NCBI RefSeq assembly: GCF_000011565.2
Contig: NC_005861.2
Coordinates: 2,374,913-2,438,912 of the forward strand
Direction of reading: 5' to 3'
Origin: Candidatus Protochlamydia amoebophila UWE25
GTDB lineage: Bacteria; Chlamydiota; Chlamydiia; Chlamydiales; Parachlamydiaceae
Length of the DNA stretch: 64,000 nucleotides
The notes under the pieces were generated by a model, which searched no databases, was not told the origin of the DNA, and saw nothing but the letters and a program-made list of their open reading frames with translations. Position 1 is the first letter of the stretch. Every line of letters begins with the position of its first letter. Shown here piece by piece: positions 47,402 to 56,935 of this stretch. A program made the translations under genes and the position numbers.

Positions 47402-47945
47402 TTATCGAAATGAGGCCCCCTCTTCACTTAAAATTTTTGATGTCTGGGCCAAATTTATTTGCGCTCCACGCTAAGCCAAGAGCTTAGCACTCTCATAATA
47501 ACCTGACTCCACAGCAATATGCAAAGGCGTATGACCTTGATTATTTTGGGCATGAAGATCAATTTTTTTTTGCGAAAGTAAAAGTTCCATAATTTCCAGA
47601 TGCAGATTTTTGGTGGCAACATGCAAGCTAGTAATTTCATCCTCATGCTTTGCATTCACTTTATGGGGGGATTTGTGTTAAACTCAAGAAGCAGCCTTGT
47701 CATCTCTAAATTTCCGTGAAAAACAGTCCAATACAAAGAAGGGTAGCCATCAAAGCACTGTTGAAAATTAATTTTAGCTCCTAATTCAAGTAATAAACGA
47801 GCAAATTCAACCTGATCTAATAGCTCCTTAAGTTTAAAAATTCTTTGCCTAAATGTTTGCCGAACTTATTCATAAAAGGTTTAAATATTGGTTCATTCGA
47901 TTGATGAAATAAAATAACAATTGTCAGCATCTCTGAAATTGAACA
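47402..47945 (-). pseudogene. Ankyrin-repeat protein, broken
   Basis: Three minus-strand pieces in different frames. First, EPIFKPFMNKFGKHLGK. Then FARLLLELGAKINFQQCFDG and GNLEMTRLLLEFN up to a stop caused by a 6-C tract (4 or 7 C's would restore frame). Then HEDEITSLHVATKNLHLEI and NNQGHTPLHIAVESGYYESA, after which TAG at 47483-47485 interrupts RGAQINLAQ. The GHTPLHIAVESGY motif is classic ankyrin. Two to three lesions, about 170 codons left. Confidence 0.8.
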
Positions 47946-48389
47946 TTCAAATTAACGTCCTCGCTTTGTCTTGTCATGATCAATTAGGCGTTTATCTCAT
48001 TTTCGCTCAAAGAGCTTTCAAAAATCATCTAGAGGACAATATAAGTTGATTAAATTCATTTCACCTTCTCATGTCATGTTAAACATGGGTGATGAAAAAA
48101 AATGTTTTAAATCATACAGAGGTCTCTTGTTATTTAAATTTTACTCTTATTCATTATTAAATTTTTAACTCCAAAATTTAGTTTAATAAACTTAAGCAAT
48201 TTTTATATCAAAATTTAAAAATTGGTATTTAAATTCTATCGATTTATAACTTTTTTTAAAAATTCTCAATTGATAAAACAATTTTCACTTTAAATTTAAA
48301 CAAGATTTTATTTCATATTGCAAATATATTAATTTATATATAATATATAATTTAATATTTTTAATTTAAAAATTATTTAACTAATATGG
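47946..48389. other. AT-rich promoter region before the large BTB-LRR gene
   Basis: Nothing recognisable besides very AT-rich sequence. TTATTTAACTAATATGGATGG just before 48390 resembles the region in front of the BTB domain of the paralogue near 23515. Confidence 0.5.
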
Positions 48390-51278
48390 ATGGTAATTTT
48401 GAATATTCAGAAGGCAAAATCTAATCCTGGTCATTCCATTGTCAATACAGACACTCATTCTTACTCACAATCAAACAATCCTTTAAAATTTTTTGAACGA
48501 ATTAGTTTATTATGCAAAACAATTTTTCAGTGTTTTCTCAACTTATTCTTTAACTGTATCACAAGAGATCAGCTTCAATCCCAATGGAGAGAAGTTTTTT
48601 GGGGGCAAAAAGAAATTATCATTTCTAATTTTACCACTACCCATTCTGCAAAATCTGAAATGCCTTTATTAAGTTCGAGCCAAACTCCGTTTTTAACAGA
48701 AAGTCAAAATCGAGAAAGTAGCGATTATCCTGAGGATGAAAGTAACCTGATAATAAACTCTTTAGATATTCCAACAAACTTAAATACTTCGAACAAACCT
48801 TTCCTTGAAGAAATTAATGCAACAACAATTCACTCTTCCGACTTTTTATCTTTACCCCAAGAATTTAAACTGAGCTTTCAAGATGAAACTTCTCTAACTA
48901 TCCCTAATTCCCAACTAACTTTGTTAAAGGAGAAATCGCCCTATTTTAAAAGTCTTTGGTCGGGAAATTTTCAAGAAACTCTTCGGGAACCTCTCACTTT
49001 GACACAAAAAGAATTTACCCATCTGCTCGATTGTTTGTTGATTGTCGATTTTAAAGTTTCTATAGAAGACATCCTTACTTTTATTCAACTAGCCGATTAT
49101 TATCAACTGGCCGAGGTTGTGAAAAATTTAGAACAGCAGCTAATTGACACCTATAAATCAGAAAAATGTGAGCTATTTAACTCCACCGCAGATAGTCTAA
49201 TAGAATTAAAAGCACTTTTAAATTTTGCGCAGCAATACCAATTAAATAATTTAAAAAATTATTTAGAATTGACCGTTGTGAGTTCCTTATTAAATCAAGC
49301 TTCTCATTTAACCGAATTTGAAAAAATTTTAAAGTGTTTCTCAAATGAGATAGAAAGACTCAATTTTTCAAAGAATGCCTCTTTGACTGATGCCCATCTT
49401 TTAGCATTAAAAGATTGTAAAAAATTAAAAGTGCTTTACCTTCAAGAGTGCAATAATCTGACCGATGTTGGATTAGCATATTTAAGGCCTTTAATTACTT
49501 TACAGGGTTTAAATCTGAATAGTTGTAAAAAGTTCACTGATGCTGGATTAGCGCATTTGGACTCTTTAATAGATTTAACGCAGTTGGGACTGGCTAAATG
49601 TCATAACATTACAGACAATGGATTAGCATATTTAAGACCTTTAATTGCTTTACAGGGGTTAAATCTAAATGGTTGTAAAAAGCTTACTGATGCTGGATTA
49701 GTGCATTTAAAATCTTTAGTGACTTTAACGTATTTGAATTTAAGTCAGTGTGATGATCTCACTGATGCTGGATTAGCGCATTTGACACCCTTAGTCGCTT
49801 TACAACATTTAGACCTGAGTTTTTGTTGCTACAATATCACTGATGCTGGATTAGCGCATTTGACACCTTTAGTCGCTTTGCAAAATTTAGACCTGAGTTT
49901 TTGCTACAAACTCACTGATGATGGATTAGCGCATTTGAAACCCTTAGTCGCTTTGAAACAATTAAATCTGTGGGCGTGTAGTAATCTTACTGGTGCTGGA
50001 TTAGCCCATTTGACACCCCTAATCGCTTTGAAACATTTAGACCTGGGTTTTTGCTACGGTCTCACCGATGATGGATTAGCGCATTTGAAACCCTTAGTTG
50101 CTTTGCAATACTTAAGTCTGAGCGGTTGTAAAAAGCTCACTGATGCTGGATTAGCGCATTTGACATCCTTAATCACTTTGCAACAATTAAACATAAGTTC
50201 ATGTGCTAATCTCACTGATGATGGATTAGCGCATTTGAAACCCTTAATCGCTTTGCAACAATTAAATCTGAGTAGTTGTAAAAAGCTTACCGGTGTTGGA
50301 TTAGCCCATTTGACATCTTTAGTCAATTTAACGCATTTGAGTCTAAGTGAGTGTGGTAATCTTACTGATGCTGGATTAGCGCATTTGGCACCCTTAGTCG
50401 CTTTGCAACAATTAGACCTAAATTTTTGCTACAATCTCACTGATGCTGGATTAGCACATTTAATAACTTTAGTCGCTTTACAACAATTATATCTGAGTGC
50501 GTGTGGTAATCTCACGGATGCTGGATTAGCGCATTTGACACCTTTAGTTGCTTTGCAACAATTAAATTTGAGTGGTTGTAAAAAGCTTACTGGTGTTGGA
50601 TTAGCCCATTTGACATCCTTAGCCACTTTAACGCATTTGAGTCTAAGTGCGTGTGCTAATCTCACTGATGATGGATTAGCGCATTTGACAACCTTAGTTG
50701 CTTTAACGTATTTGAATTTGAGTGATTGTAATAATTTTACTGGTGCTGGATTAACCCATTTGAAACCCTTAGTTGCTTTGCAATACTTAAGTTTGAGCGG
50801 TTGTAAAAAGCTCACTGATGCTGGATTAGCCTATTTGAAGCCCTTAGTCGCTTTACAACAATTAAATCTGAGAGGCTGTAAAAAGATTACTGATGCTGGA
50901 TTAACGCATTTAATGTCCTTAGTCGCTTTGCAATGCTTAAGTCTGAGCGGTTGTAAAAAGCTCACTGATGATGGATTAGCCCATTTGAAACCCTTAGTTG
51001 CTTTAACGCATTTGAGTCTAGGTGAATGCGTTAAACTTACTGACGATGGATTAGCGCATTTGACACCCTTACTTGCTTTAACGCATTTGAATCTGAGTGA
51101 TTGTAATAATCTTACTGTTGCTGGATTAGCACATTTGACACCCTTAGAGAATTTAACATATGTGGATTTGAATAATTGCAATAATTTCACTGATGTTACA
51201 TTGACGTATTTGACGTCCTTATTAACTGTCCAGCATTTCAATCGAACTTGGGAAGAATGTTACTTTAAACTGAATTAA
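48390..51278 (+). CDS. BTB/POZ protein with about 24 Cys-type LRRs
   Basis: The 962-residue product has a hydrophobic segment at about 35-56 (FERISLLCKTIFQCFLNLFF), a BTB domain at about 158-250 (LSFQDETSLTIPNSQLTLL, then KEKSPYFKSLW), a helical BACK-like linker, and about 24 LRRs (330-950) of 24-25 residues, consensus CxxLTDAGLAHLxPLVALQxLxLSxC. This is the Cys-type LRR of FBXL ubiquitin-ligase receptors. BTB binds Cullin-3 in hosts, so a substrate-recruiting effector is inferred. The hydrophobic segment may be a membrane anchor (inclusion membrane?). No weak ribosome site problem, but ATG 4 bp upstream is out of frame. Confidence 0.85.
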   Translation: MVILNIQKAKSNPGHSIVNTDTHSYSQSNNPLKFFERISLLCKTIFQCFLNLFFNCITRDQLQSQWREVFWGQKEIIISNFTTTHSAKSEMPLLSSSQTPFLTESQNRESSDYPEDESNLIINSLDIPTNLNTSNKPFLEEINATTIHSSDFLSLPQEFKLSFQDETSLTIPNSQLTLLKEKSPYFKSLWSGNFQETLREPLTLTQKEFTHLLDCLLIVDFKVSIEDILTFIQLADYYQLAEVVKNLEQQLIDTYKSEKCELFNSTADSLIELKALLNFAQQYQLNNLKNYLELTVVSSLLNQASHLTEFEKILKCFSNEIERLNFSKNASLTDAHLLALKDCKKLKVLYLQECNNLTDVGLAYLRPLITLQGLNLNSCKKFTDAGLAHLDSLIDLTQLGLAKCHNITDNGLAYLRPLIALQGLNLNGCKKLTDAGLVHLKSLVTLTYLNLSQCDDLTDAGLAHLTPLVALQHLDLSFCCYNITDAGLAHLTPLVALQNLDLSFCYKLTDDGLAHLKPLVALKQLNLWACSNLTGAGLAHLTPLIALKHLDLGFCYGLTDDGLAHLKPLVALQYLSLSGCKKLTDAGLAHLTSLITLQQLNISSCANLTDDGLAHLKPLIALQQLNLSSCKKLTGVGLAHLTSLVNLTHLSLSECGNLTDAGLAHLAPLVALQQLDLNFCYNLTDAGLAHLITLVALQQLYLSACGNLTDAGLAHLTPLVALQQLNLSGCKKLTGVGLAHLTSLATLTHLSLSACANLTDDGLAHLTTLVALTYLNLSDCNNFTGAGLTHLKPLVALQYLSLSGCKKLTDAGLAYLKPLVALQQLNLRGCKKITDAGLTHLMSLVALQCLSLSGCKKLTDDGLAHLKPLVALTHLSLGECVKLTDDGLAHLTPLLALTHLNLSDCNNLTVAGLAHLTPLENLTYVDLNNCNNFTDVTLTYLTSLLTVQHFNRTWEECYFKLN
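49440..51230 (+). repeat. LRR-coding DNA repeat array, 72-75 bp units
   Basis: About 24 units of 72-75 bp, sharing the core GATGCTGGATTAGCGCATTTG with little variation. The similarity is high enough for slippage or unequal recombination, as seen in the 23.5-kb paralogue. Confidence 0.9.
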
Positions 51279-51689
51279 TGCATTTGATGAACTTAGCAAC
51301 TATAATATAAAAAAGTATTCAGATCATTCTTTCTTTTATTTGGGCTGTAATTCCAAAATATTTGATATTCTTTAGAAGACTGATTTTAGACATAAGATTA
51401 AATATTTTGGTTATTTAAACGTCCGGAATAATGGGACCTGCTGAAGGAAGAAAAATGTTCTCAAATCTCATATCATCTCAGATTTTTTGTTAATACTTGT
51501 CCTCAAAGACTAGAAATATCGCCAATCGTCAGTTTCATTAACCGTATTTCGCGTTCAATATTAGGCTAAGGATGTTTTTTGAAACAAGTTGCATAAAAAG
51601 CAAAAAAATTAGGATATAAAGCCTCTAAAATATTTTCCAATTTATCTTTGATTTCTTCTGCTTGATACTCATCTTTCAAGTGTGCTTGT
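51279..51689. other. 411-bp stretch with a decayed minus-strand frame
   Basis: On the minus strand at 51503-51683 a broken frame reads HLKDEYQAEEIKDKLENILE followed by FFAFYATCFKKHP and a stop. Family not recognised. The rest is non-coding. Confidence 0.4.
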
Positions 51690-52260
51690 CAGTCTTGTTT
51701 TTTAGTTGCTTTTGGAGGGGTGATTTATTTGGATTATCATATAATAGAAAGGGTGAACAGCATACTATTTATTAGTATGATTGCGGCTTATTTATTGATG
51801 ATCAGTTTAGCACCCAAAGAAATTAATCTTTATTTATTAGAGAGACAAAATTGGAATCTAAGCCATCTGTTTTGTATTGTACCGCTCATGTTAACAACTT
51901 TTAGTTTTCCTGGAATTGTTCCCTACCTTAATAGGAATTTGAGAGCAATTCAAATCGCTATTATTGAAGGAACGAGTCTAACATTTATCGTTTATTGTTA
52001 TATGGTTATTAATTATTTTAGGAACTGTCCCAAATGAAGAAATTCATGGTCTACAAGAAGCTTTAATCTGTGATATTCCAGCTACAGAATGCTTACATTG
52101 CGCCATCAAAAATTCACTATTATCTTATGTTGCCCAATTTTTTACTTTTTGCTCTAGCTACTTCTTTTTTGAGTATTGCTTTAGCGCTTTTTGATTTTTC
52201 GTTAGACGGCTCAAGATGTTTCTCCACTAATCCTTTTGTCTCGAGCTTGCGAAGAATCTG
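51690..52260 (+). pseudogene. Tyrosine/tryptophan permease (TyrP/HAAAP family), dead
   Basis: The first frame gives FGGVIYLDYHIIERVNSILF, then LFCIVPLMLTTFSFPGIVPY and IQIAIIEGTSLTFIVYCYM. The second continues LGTVPNEEIHGLQEALICDI, PATECLHCAIKNSLLS. The third gives FLLFALATSFLSIALALFDF. These are successive conserved parts of aromatic amino-acid permeases, whose chlamydial copies are TyrP. Two frameshifts and a missing N-terminal half and C-terminus make it non-functional. Confidence 0.85.
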
Positions 52261-52340
52261 AATAAGCTTTTGCAGCCATAATGCTTTTATATTTCTCTAA
52301 TTAAATACGTTTATTATAAGTGAACATGTGATAAAAATCA

Positions 52341-52792
52341 GGAACTCCCTTTAAAGTTGCTATCGATATTGGTTTTGGAGATGTCGTTAATACTGTTGAA
52401 TATCAATTCTCCTTACAACATGCTCTAAAGGAGCCCTTTTTGAAGGCAATATAAAGCTAACCTGTTATCCAAAGGAATTTATTTTTGTCGAAAAGTTAGA
52501 AACCATTGTCTATCGAGGCTCATTTAATAGCCGTATGAAAGACTTTCACGATCTTTATTCTATGATATCCTCTTCTCAATTGCCATTATTTTATAATCTA
52601 GAAGGCGTTATACGCTTAGTATTTAAGCATCGGAAAACTCCACTTACTTTTCCGATTACCTATGCCAAGGATGAAATGAAACAAGTGTAAAATTTTTGGA
52701 ACGTGTATTTAAAAAATTTACGTGTAGAGAATTCTGCTGACCTACCAATCATTATTACTCAAATTATAGCTACACGATTAACAATTGGCTGA
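52341..52792 (+). pseudogene. AbiEii-type toxin, C-terminal remnant
   Basis: Reads FKVAIDIGFGDVVNTVEYQF, then, after a shift, LTCYPKEFIFVEKLETIVYR and SRMKDFHDLYSM, closely matching the intact toxin at 32870. A TAA stop occurs at KQV*NFW. The N-terminal catalytic GGxxL part is missing, and no AbiEi gene precedes it. A second, lost copy of the same system. Confidence 0.88.
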
Positions 52793-52929
52793 GATTAAAT
52801 ACCGGATTAGTTGGTAGCGACAAATGAAAACCTTAATCTGTAAAGTAGTGATACCTAATTCTATTTCATGTCGATAATAGCCACAATATCACTGCCTTAC
52901 TAAAGTAGGAACTCGTTTATTTCAATTTT

Positions 52930-54369
52930 TTACTCATCGGTTTGTTTTCTCTTAGAAGATGAGATAGCAGAAAAAAATGCTCCCTTTTGATCAGAAAGAT
53001 GGTTTTTTTTAGGTCGATAGAACGAAAGAATGGTGTTAGCAACTTGAAAAATACCAATCCAAGCAAAAATTAAACAAATCTTATTTAAAAAAGAAATTGA
53101 AAAATTTTTATGAGAGGGTAGCCTAGCCATTAAGCTATTGATAGGTCCAAGCAATATAATTTTTCTTTTGGTTATTTGCTGGGAAACCAATTCTGTACAA
53201 GTAGAAGAAGTTGGAGTCATGGCATTTTGCATAGGGGAGAGATTAAGAAGTTCTTCAATCTCACGTTCCTTTCCCTTAATTTCTTCCATTATTTCTCTAG
53301 CTTTCTTTCTTTCTTGAAACTGGTTAGTTATCTTGTGCTGAAACTGTTTGTTATTTTGTGTTAACTTATTGACGTTTTCCCCAAATTCTTTTACTCCTTG
53401 TGCAAACTGTTTGCCATCTACCCGAAGTTTTTCCATGGCTTTTGCAAGCTGTTTGTTATCTTCTCGAAGCTCTTCCACGCCTTGTGCAAACTGTTTATTA
53501 TCTTCTCGAAGCTCTTCCACTCCTTGTGCAAGCTGTTTATTATCTTCTCGAAGCTCTTCTACACCTTTTTCAAACTGTTTGCCAACTTCTTGAAGCTCTT
53601 CTAAACCTTGTGCAAGCTGTTCGTTATCTTCTCGAAGCTCTTCCACGCCTTTCACAAGCTGTCTGTTATCTTGTTGAAATCGTTTTGTTACTTGTCTAAA
53701 GTTTTCTAATTCCTTATCTAGTTTCTTATAAGATACTTGGAGCTCCTGAAAAGCTTGATTGAATGTTTTTAAATCAGCGGATTTTTTTTCATTTATTGTA
53801 TTCATGGACTCTATGTAAGAGCGCAGTATTTCACATTGTGTTTGCAAGGAAGCAAGGATAGGATTTTGTTTTTTCCCCCCATCAAGTTCTTCCTGAGTGG
53901 GAATAGAGGTATACACTCTTATTTCCTCGATCGCTGCCTGACTTTGATTAATGATTTCCCTTATTTCATCCTGAAGGAGACGAGTTTCTGCAACCGTTTG
54001 CTTAAACTCTTGTTGTTGGACTTCTAAATCCTGGACTTGGGGAATAATAGTGGAAAGTTTTTCGCCAATTTTGTGACAACCGCTATCAATTTTATGGCAG
54101 GCAGCGTTGGTAAGAGAATTTTTTTTCTTTAAATTAAAGATGTAGATTTTTCGCTGCAAAATAAGTTTGTGCAAAAGTTGATTTTGCTCTTTCAAACGTT
54201 CTGAAAATTCTTTTTTGAGAAAAAAATTGTGGCAGTAATCTTCTAACGTTGCGGAAGAGTCAAGCTCATTCTCTGGGGAAGGATGGTCGAGTTCTTCTTG
54301 CATACGATCAACAAGTGTCTGAAAAAAAACACTAATTTGCTGAGCCTCAAGTGATGAAGAAAACAACAT
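52930..54369 (-). CDS. Coiled-coil protein with 14-residue repeats and C-terminal membrane segment
   Basis: 479 residues. Residues 1-220 are helical. Then seven copies of a 14-residue unit (consensus QLAQGVEELREDNK) form about 100 residues of regular coiled coil. A basic-hydrophobic end has one membrane helix (FLNKICLIFAWIGIFQVANTI) near residue 430. It ends KRKQTDE. A coiled coil with a single C-terminal anchor suggests a tail-anchored surface or inclusion-membrane protein; it lacks the bilobed hydrophobic segment of classic Inc proteins. The start ATG has no strong ribosome site. A fragment of its 5' end is found at 45437. Confidence 0.75.
   Translation of the reverse strand: MLFSSSLEAQQISVFFQTLVDRMQEELDHPSPENELDSSATLEDYCHNFFLKKEFSERLKEQNQLLHKLILQRKIYIFNLKKKNSLTNAACHKIDSGCHKIGEKLSTIIPQVQDLEVQQQEFKQTVAETRLLQDEIREIINQSQAAIEEIRVYTSIPTQEELDGGKKQNPILASLQTQCEILRSYIESMNTINEKKSADLKTFNQAFQELQVSYKKLDKELENFRQVTKRFQQDNRQLVKGVEELREDNEQLAQGLEELQEVGKQFEKGVEELREDNKQLAQGVEELREDNKQFAQGVEELREDNKQLAKAMEKLRVDGKQFAQGVKEFGENVNKLTQNNKQFQHKITNQFQERKKAREIMEEIKGKEREIEELLNLSPMQNAMTPTSSTCTELVSQQITKRKIILLGPINSLMARLPSHKNFSISFLNKICLIFAWIGIFQVANTILSFYRPKKNHLSDQKGAFFSAISSSKRKQTDE
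53399..53692 (-). repeat. 42-bp tandem repeat array in the coiled-coil gene
   Basis: Seven 42-bp units (start points 53399, 53441, 53483, 53525, 53567, 53609, 53651) with the core TTATCTTCTCGAAGCTCTTC. 42 bp is two heptads, so unit loss or gain keeps the coiled coil in register. Confidence 0.9.
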
Positions 54370-54407
54370 AAGGATACCCCTTGTATAACAAAGATATAAT
54401 AAATATT

Positions 54408-54440
54408 AAAACAGGTTAGAATTTTTTCCAACCTGTGTTT
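54408..54440 (-). terminator. Hairpin between the coiled-coil genes
   Basis: ACAGGTT (54411-54417) pairs with AACCTGT (54430-54436), extended by A/T on both sides. It lies 21 bp after the stop of the gene at 54461 and is related to the hairpin at 45555. Confidence 0.55.
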
Positions 54441-54460
54441 TAGCTAAAGCAATTCTTTAA

Positions 54461-55912
54461 TTAACTCACCTTTCTAACTATTGCTGTTGTAATCAATGTA
54501 TTGCAAAATTGTAATACAAGATGTTTCCATGAAATTAGGTTGGTTGGGCTTGCTAGCTGCTGATGAAGTTGAGATATTTTAGTTTCCAAGCTTTTTCGGT
54601 CTTCGATATTTAAACCGGCAAACATAGCAAAATCTAATATCCACATTCTAAACAGCTGAGGATCTTGCAAATTTATATTGCTAAGTCTCGAAACAATCTT
54701 TTTAAGTTCATTTTTTTGAGCTTGTACACCTTCTTGCAATTTAGTGTAATTGTCTTTTATTTTTGTTAATTCATCTTCATGAGTATTGAGCATTTCATCT
54801 AATTGCTTTTGAATTGAATTAATGAGATCTTCTTGCGCTTTCTCAGCATCGATCTTGGCTTTATTTAAATCTTCTTTTGCTGCTGCATATTTTGCTTGCT
54901 CTAAATCTAATTTCTGCTTTGTATCAGTATGTTCTGCTTTTTCTTTAAACAAAATTTGGTTTGTAATAGCACGTGCTGTTTGCTCTATAAGCAAGCTCTT
55001 GCTTGTTTCAGAGTGCGATTTTTGTTCTTTGTCTAACATCCGGCTTGCTGTAATATACTTTTCTTGTTCTTCAAACAATTTTTGTCTTGTTTTAATATGT
55101 TTTGTTTGCTCTAAACTCAATTTGTGTTTAGCTTCATCTCGGTCTTTTTCCGTTTCAACTAATTTATTTGTATTTGAAAGAGCTTCTTTTTCATAATTTT
55201 CGCATTTAAGCTGTTGCTTGGCTATTATTTTTGTTTTTTCAGAAATTTCCAATTGATGGTTTTTTTCCAATTCAAGTTGACATTTTAATGTCTCATCTAA
55301 AACTACACTGAGCGCTTCTATTTCTTCTTGATATGCTTTCTCTTTATTTTCAAGATCAGCTTTTTCTTTGCGTAAAGCTTCTAAAAGTGCATTTAAACCC
55401 TCTTTTTCCTTGACAAGTTCGGCATTTTCATTGACAAGCTTTGTATTTTTCTCAGAAAGCTCTTGTTTTTCTTTTTCGTATTTTTCAAGCGTTTCTTGAA
55501 TTTCTGCTATTTGCTTAGTTTTTTCTTCTAAAGTTTTTTGAGTAGTTTTTAAAGTTCCTTCAACTATTCGAGATTCTTCACTAAGCAAAGTTATTTTCAG
55601 ATTTTGTTCCTCGATTTGATTTCGAAGACTGTCATTATCCTTATTAAGAATGTTAATTCTGTTATTAAGGCTAGTATTATCATCACTAAGAATGTTAATT
55701 CTGCCATTAAGACTAGTATTATCATCTTTAACTCTAGAGAGTTCATTAGCAAGCTTTCTAACTTGTTCATCAGCTTTTTCCTGAGCTTTTAAAAGGATAT
55801 TATCAAGATTCGTGATCCTTGCGTCCATTTCTTTCTGCGCTTGAAGCAATTCTTCTAAATTCGCTGGTGATACTGTAGCTGCTGGTGATGCTGTAGCTGT
55901 AGATAATATCAT
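54461..55912 (-). CDS. Long coiled-coil protein, paralogue of the one at 45608
   Basis: 483 residues, heptad-rich throughout. It shares the central block AEIQETLEKYEKEKQELSEK, then ENAELVKEKEGL and KTKIIAKQQLKCEN with 46825-45608. It is longer at the C-terminal side, with many ALDLEQAKYAAAKEDLNKA-type heptads. No signal peptide, no membrane segment. It is likely co-transcribed with nothing; the next gene (52930) begins 90 bp after its stop, past a hairpin. Effector or structural role inferred only from context. N-terminus is Ala/Thr/Ser-rich. Confidence 0.7.
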   Translation of the reverse strand: MILSTATASPAATVSPANLEELLQAQKEMDARITNLDNILLKAQEKADEQVRKLANELSRVKDDNTSLNGRINILSDDNTSLNNRINILNKDNDSLRNQIEEQNLKITLLSEESRIVEGTLKTTQKTLEEKTKQIAEIQETLEKYEKEKQELSEKNTKLVNENAELVKEKEGLNALLEALRKEKADLENKEKAYQEEIEALSVVLDETLKCQLELEKNHQLEISEKTKIIAKQQLKCENYEKEALSNTNKLVETEKDRDEAKHKLSLEQTKHIKTRQKLFEEQEKYITASRMLDKEQKSHSETSKSLLIEQTARAITNQILFKEKAEHTDTKQKLDLEQAKYAAAKEDLNKAKIDAEKAQEDLINSIQKQLDEMLNTHEDELTKIKDNYTKLQEGVQAQKNELKKIVSRLSNINLQDPQLFRMWILDFAMFAGLNIEDRKSLETKISQLHQQLASPTNLISWKHLVLQFCNTLITTAIVRKVS

Positions 55913-56458
55913 AATATTTACCTCTTGAAAATTGTTTAAATAACTTAAAGGAGTTGATTATTTATAAATGCCTTTTTTTATTGCTATCAAAGTCATTTGT
56001 ATAGCCAATATAAAAACTTGTTAACATTTTTAATCAAATGTTTTTTTATTTAATACATCCAATTTATTATAATATATAATTTTAAGTAACTAAATTTGTA
56101 AGCTTTATATTGACAATTTTATTTTTATAAAATTTAAAAAATTGAGGCTAGATAAGGAGAAATTGAATAACCTAATTTTGATAAATTCATTTTTATATCG
56201 ATAGAATCTAATTATAAAAGCTATATTTTTGTTTATTTAACGGTTTGTAATTAAAAAAAATAAGAGAGATATACCGAACAATCGCCTATTTAGCATTTGA
56301 TTAATAAAGAATTAATGAGTAGCTAGACGTATGTCATTTTTAATGCCGTTTGTTTGCGACAGCTGTAGCTAAACTAGCTTTTTCCAACAGCTGTAATACT
56401 ATTTCATAATAATATTTTGAACGGCATAAGAGGTGCCTTGTAGGTATTGAGCTAAGTT
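55913..56458. other. Spacer with copy of the 47.2-kb region
   Basis: AT-rich, no gene. 56310-56400 corresponds to 47185-47290, so the coiled-coil gene was duplicated with its upstream DNA. Confidence 0.5.
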
Positions 56459-56935
56459 TCACATCAATAACTGATGTAAAGAGTTTAAAGTTGCAAGATG
56501 TGGCTTTTGAATGCTCTTTAGATATTGAGTGAACGGAGAAGTAGAAATCACGTGGCTAGCTCTCTTTTCTATTTCTAAATTGAGTGCTTGATTCAAAGCG
56601 TAGCGGGTTACAGTTTGGCTAGCTTATGCAGGATCTAATTTTTTACCAAAAGTCGCGCAGAAAAGCGTTTCAGTTATTATTTTCGTTAATTTTCTTTACT
56701 AATCCTTGCTTTTTCTCGACTAATCTGTGCTCTTTCTTGACTAGCTTAAGCTATTGCTCGGTTAGCCTGTGCTTTCTTTCAACAGCTTCGAGTTCTAATT
56801 AAGCTTGAGCTTGTTTTTGAACAACAAAAGTTTTTTCTTTAGCATGTTGGACATAAAATTGAAATTAGGACATGAGTTTGTTCTTAAGCTCATTTCTGAT
56901 CTGATCAAATCTTTCTTTGAAAACAAATATTTGTG
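56459..56935 (-). pseudogene. Dead paralogue of the gene at 61583
   Basis: The frames contain QHAKEKTFVVQKQAQA, KKAQANRAIA*ASQERAQIS, and TETLFCATFGKKLD then RYALNQALNLEIEKRASHVI and PFTQYLKS. They line up with the intact 61583 protein (coiled part, then FCLPKIETTATDYALEMAAK, LELNQRERTSIIKSMAPF). A TTAATTAAGGAG start region also matches. Several stops and shifts. Confidence 0.7.

Noticed and set aside
50054..51241. Long open frames on the strand opposite the LRR array (also at 24907-25289)
   Set aside because: They are mirror images of the LRR repeat with a fixed, low-complexity composition (KGxKCANPxSVxx). No start signals; artefacts of the repeat.
53399..53692. CRISPR-like spacing of repeats
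   Set aside because: The units are contiguous without unique spacers and they encode coiled-coil heptads; no cas genes. The LRR arrays are likewise coding.
53348..53699. Three overlapping plus-strand frames opposite the 42-bp repeat
   Set aside because: The same repeated unit read in three phases; the minus-strand coiled coil explains it.
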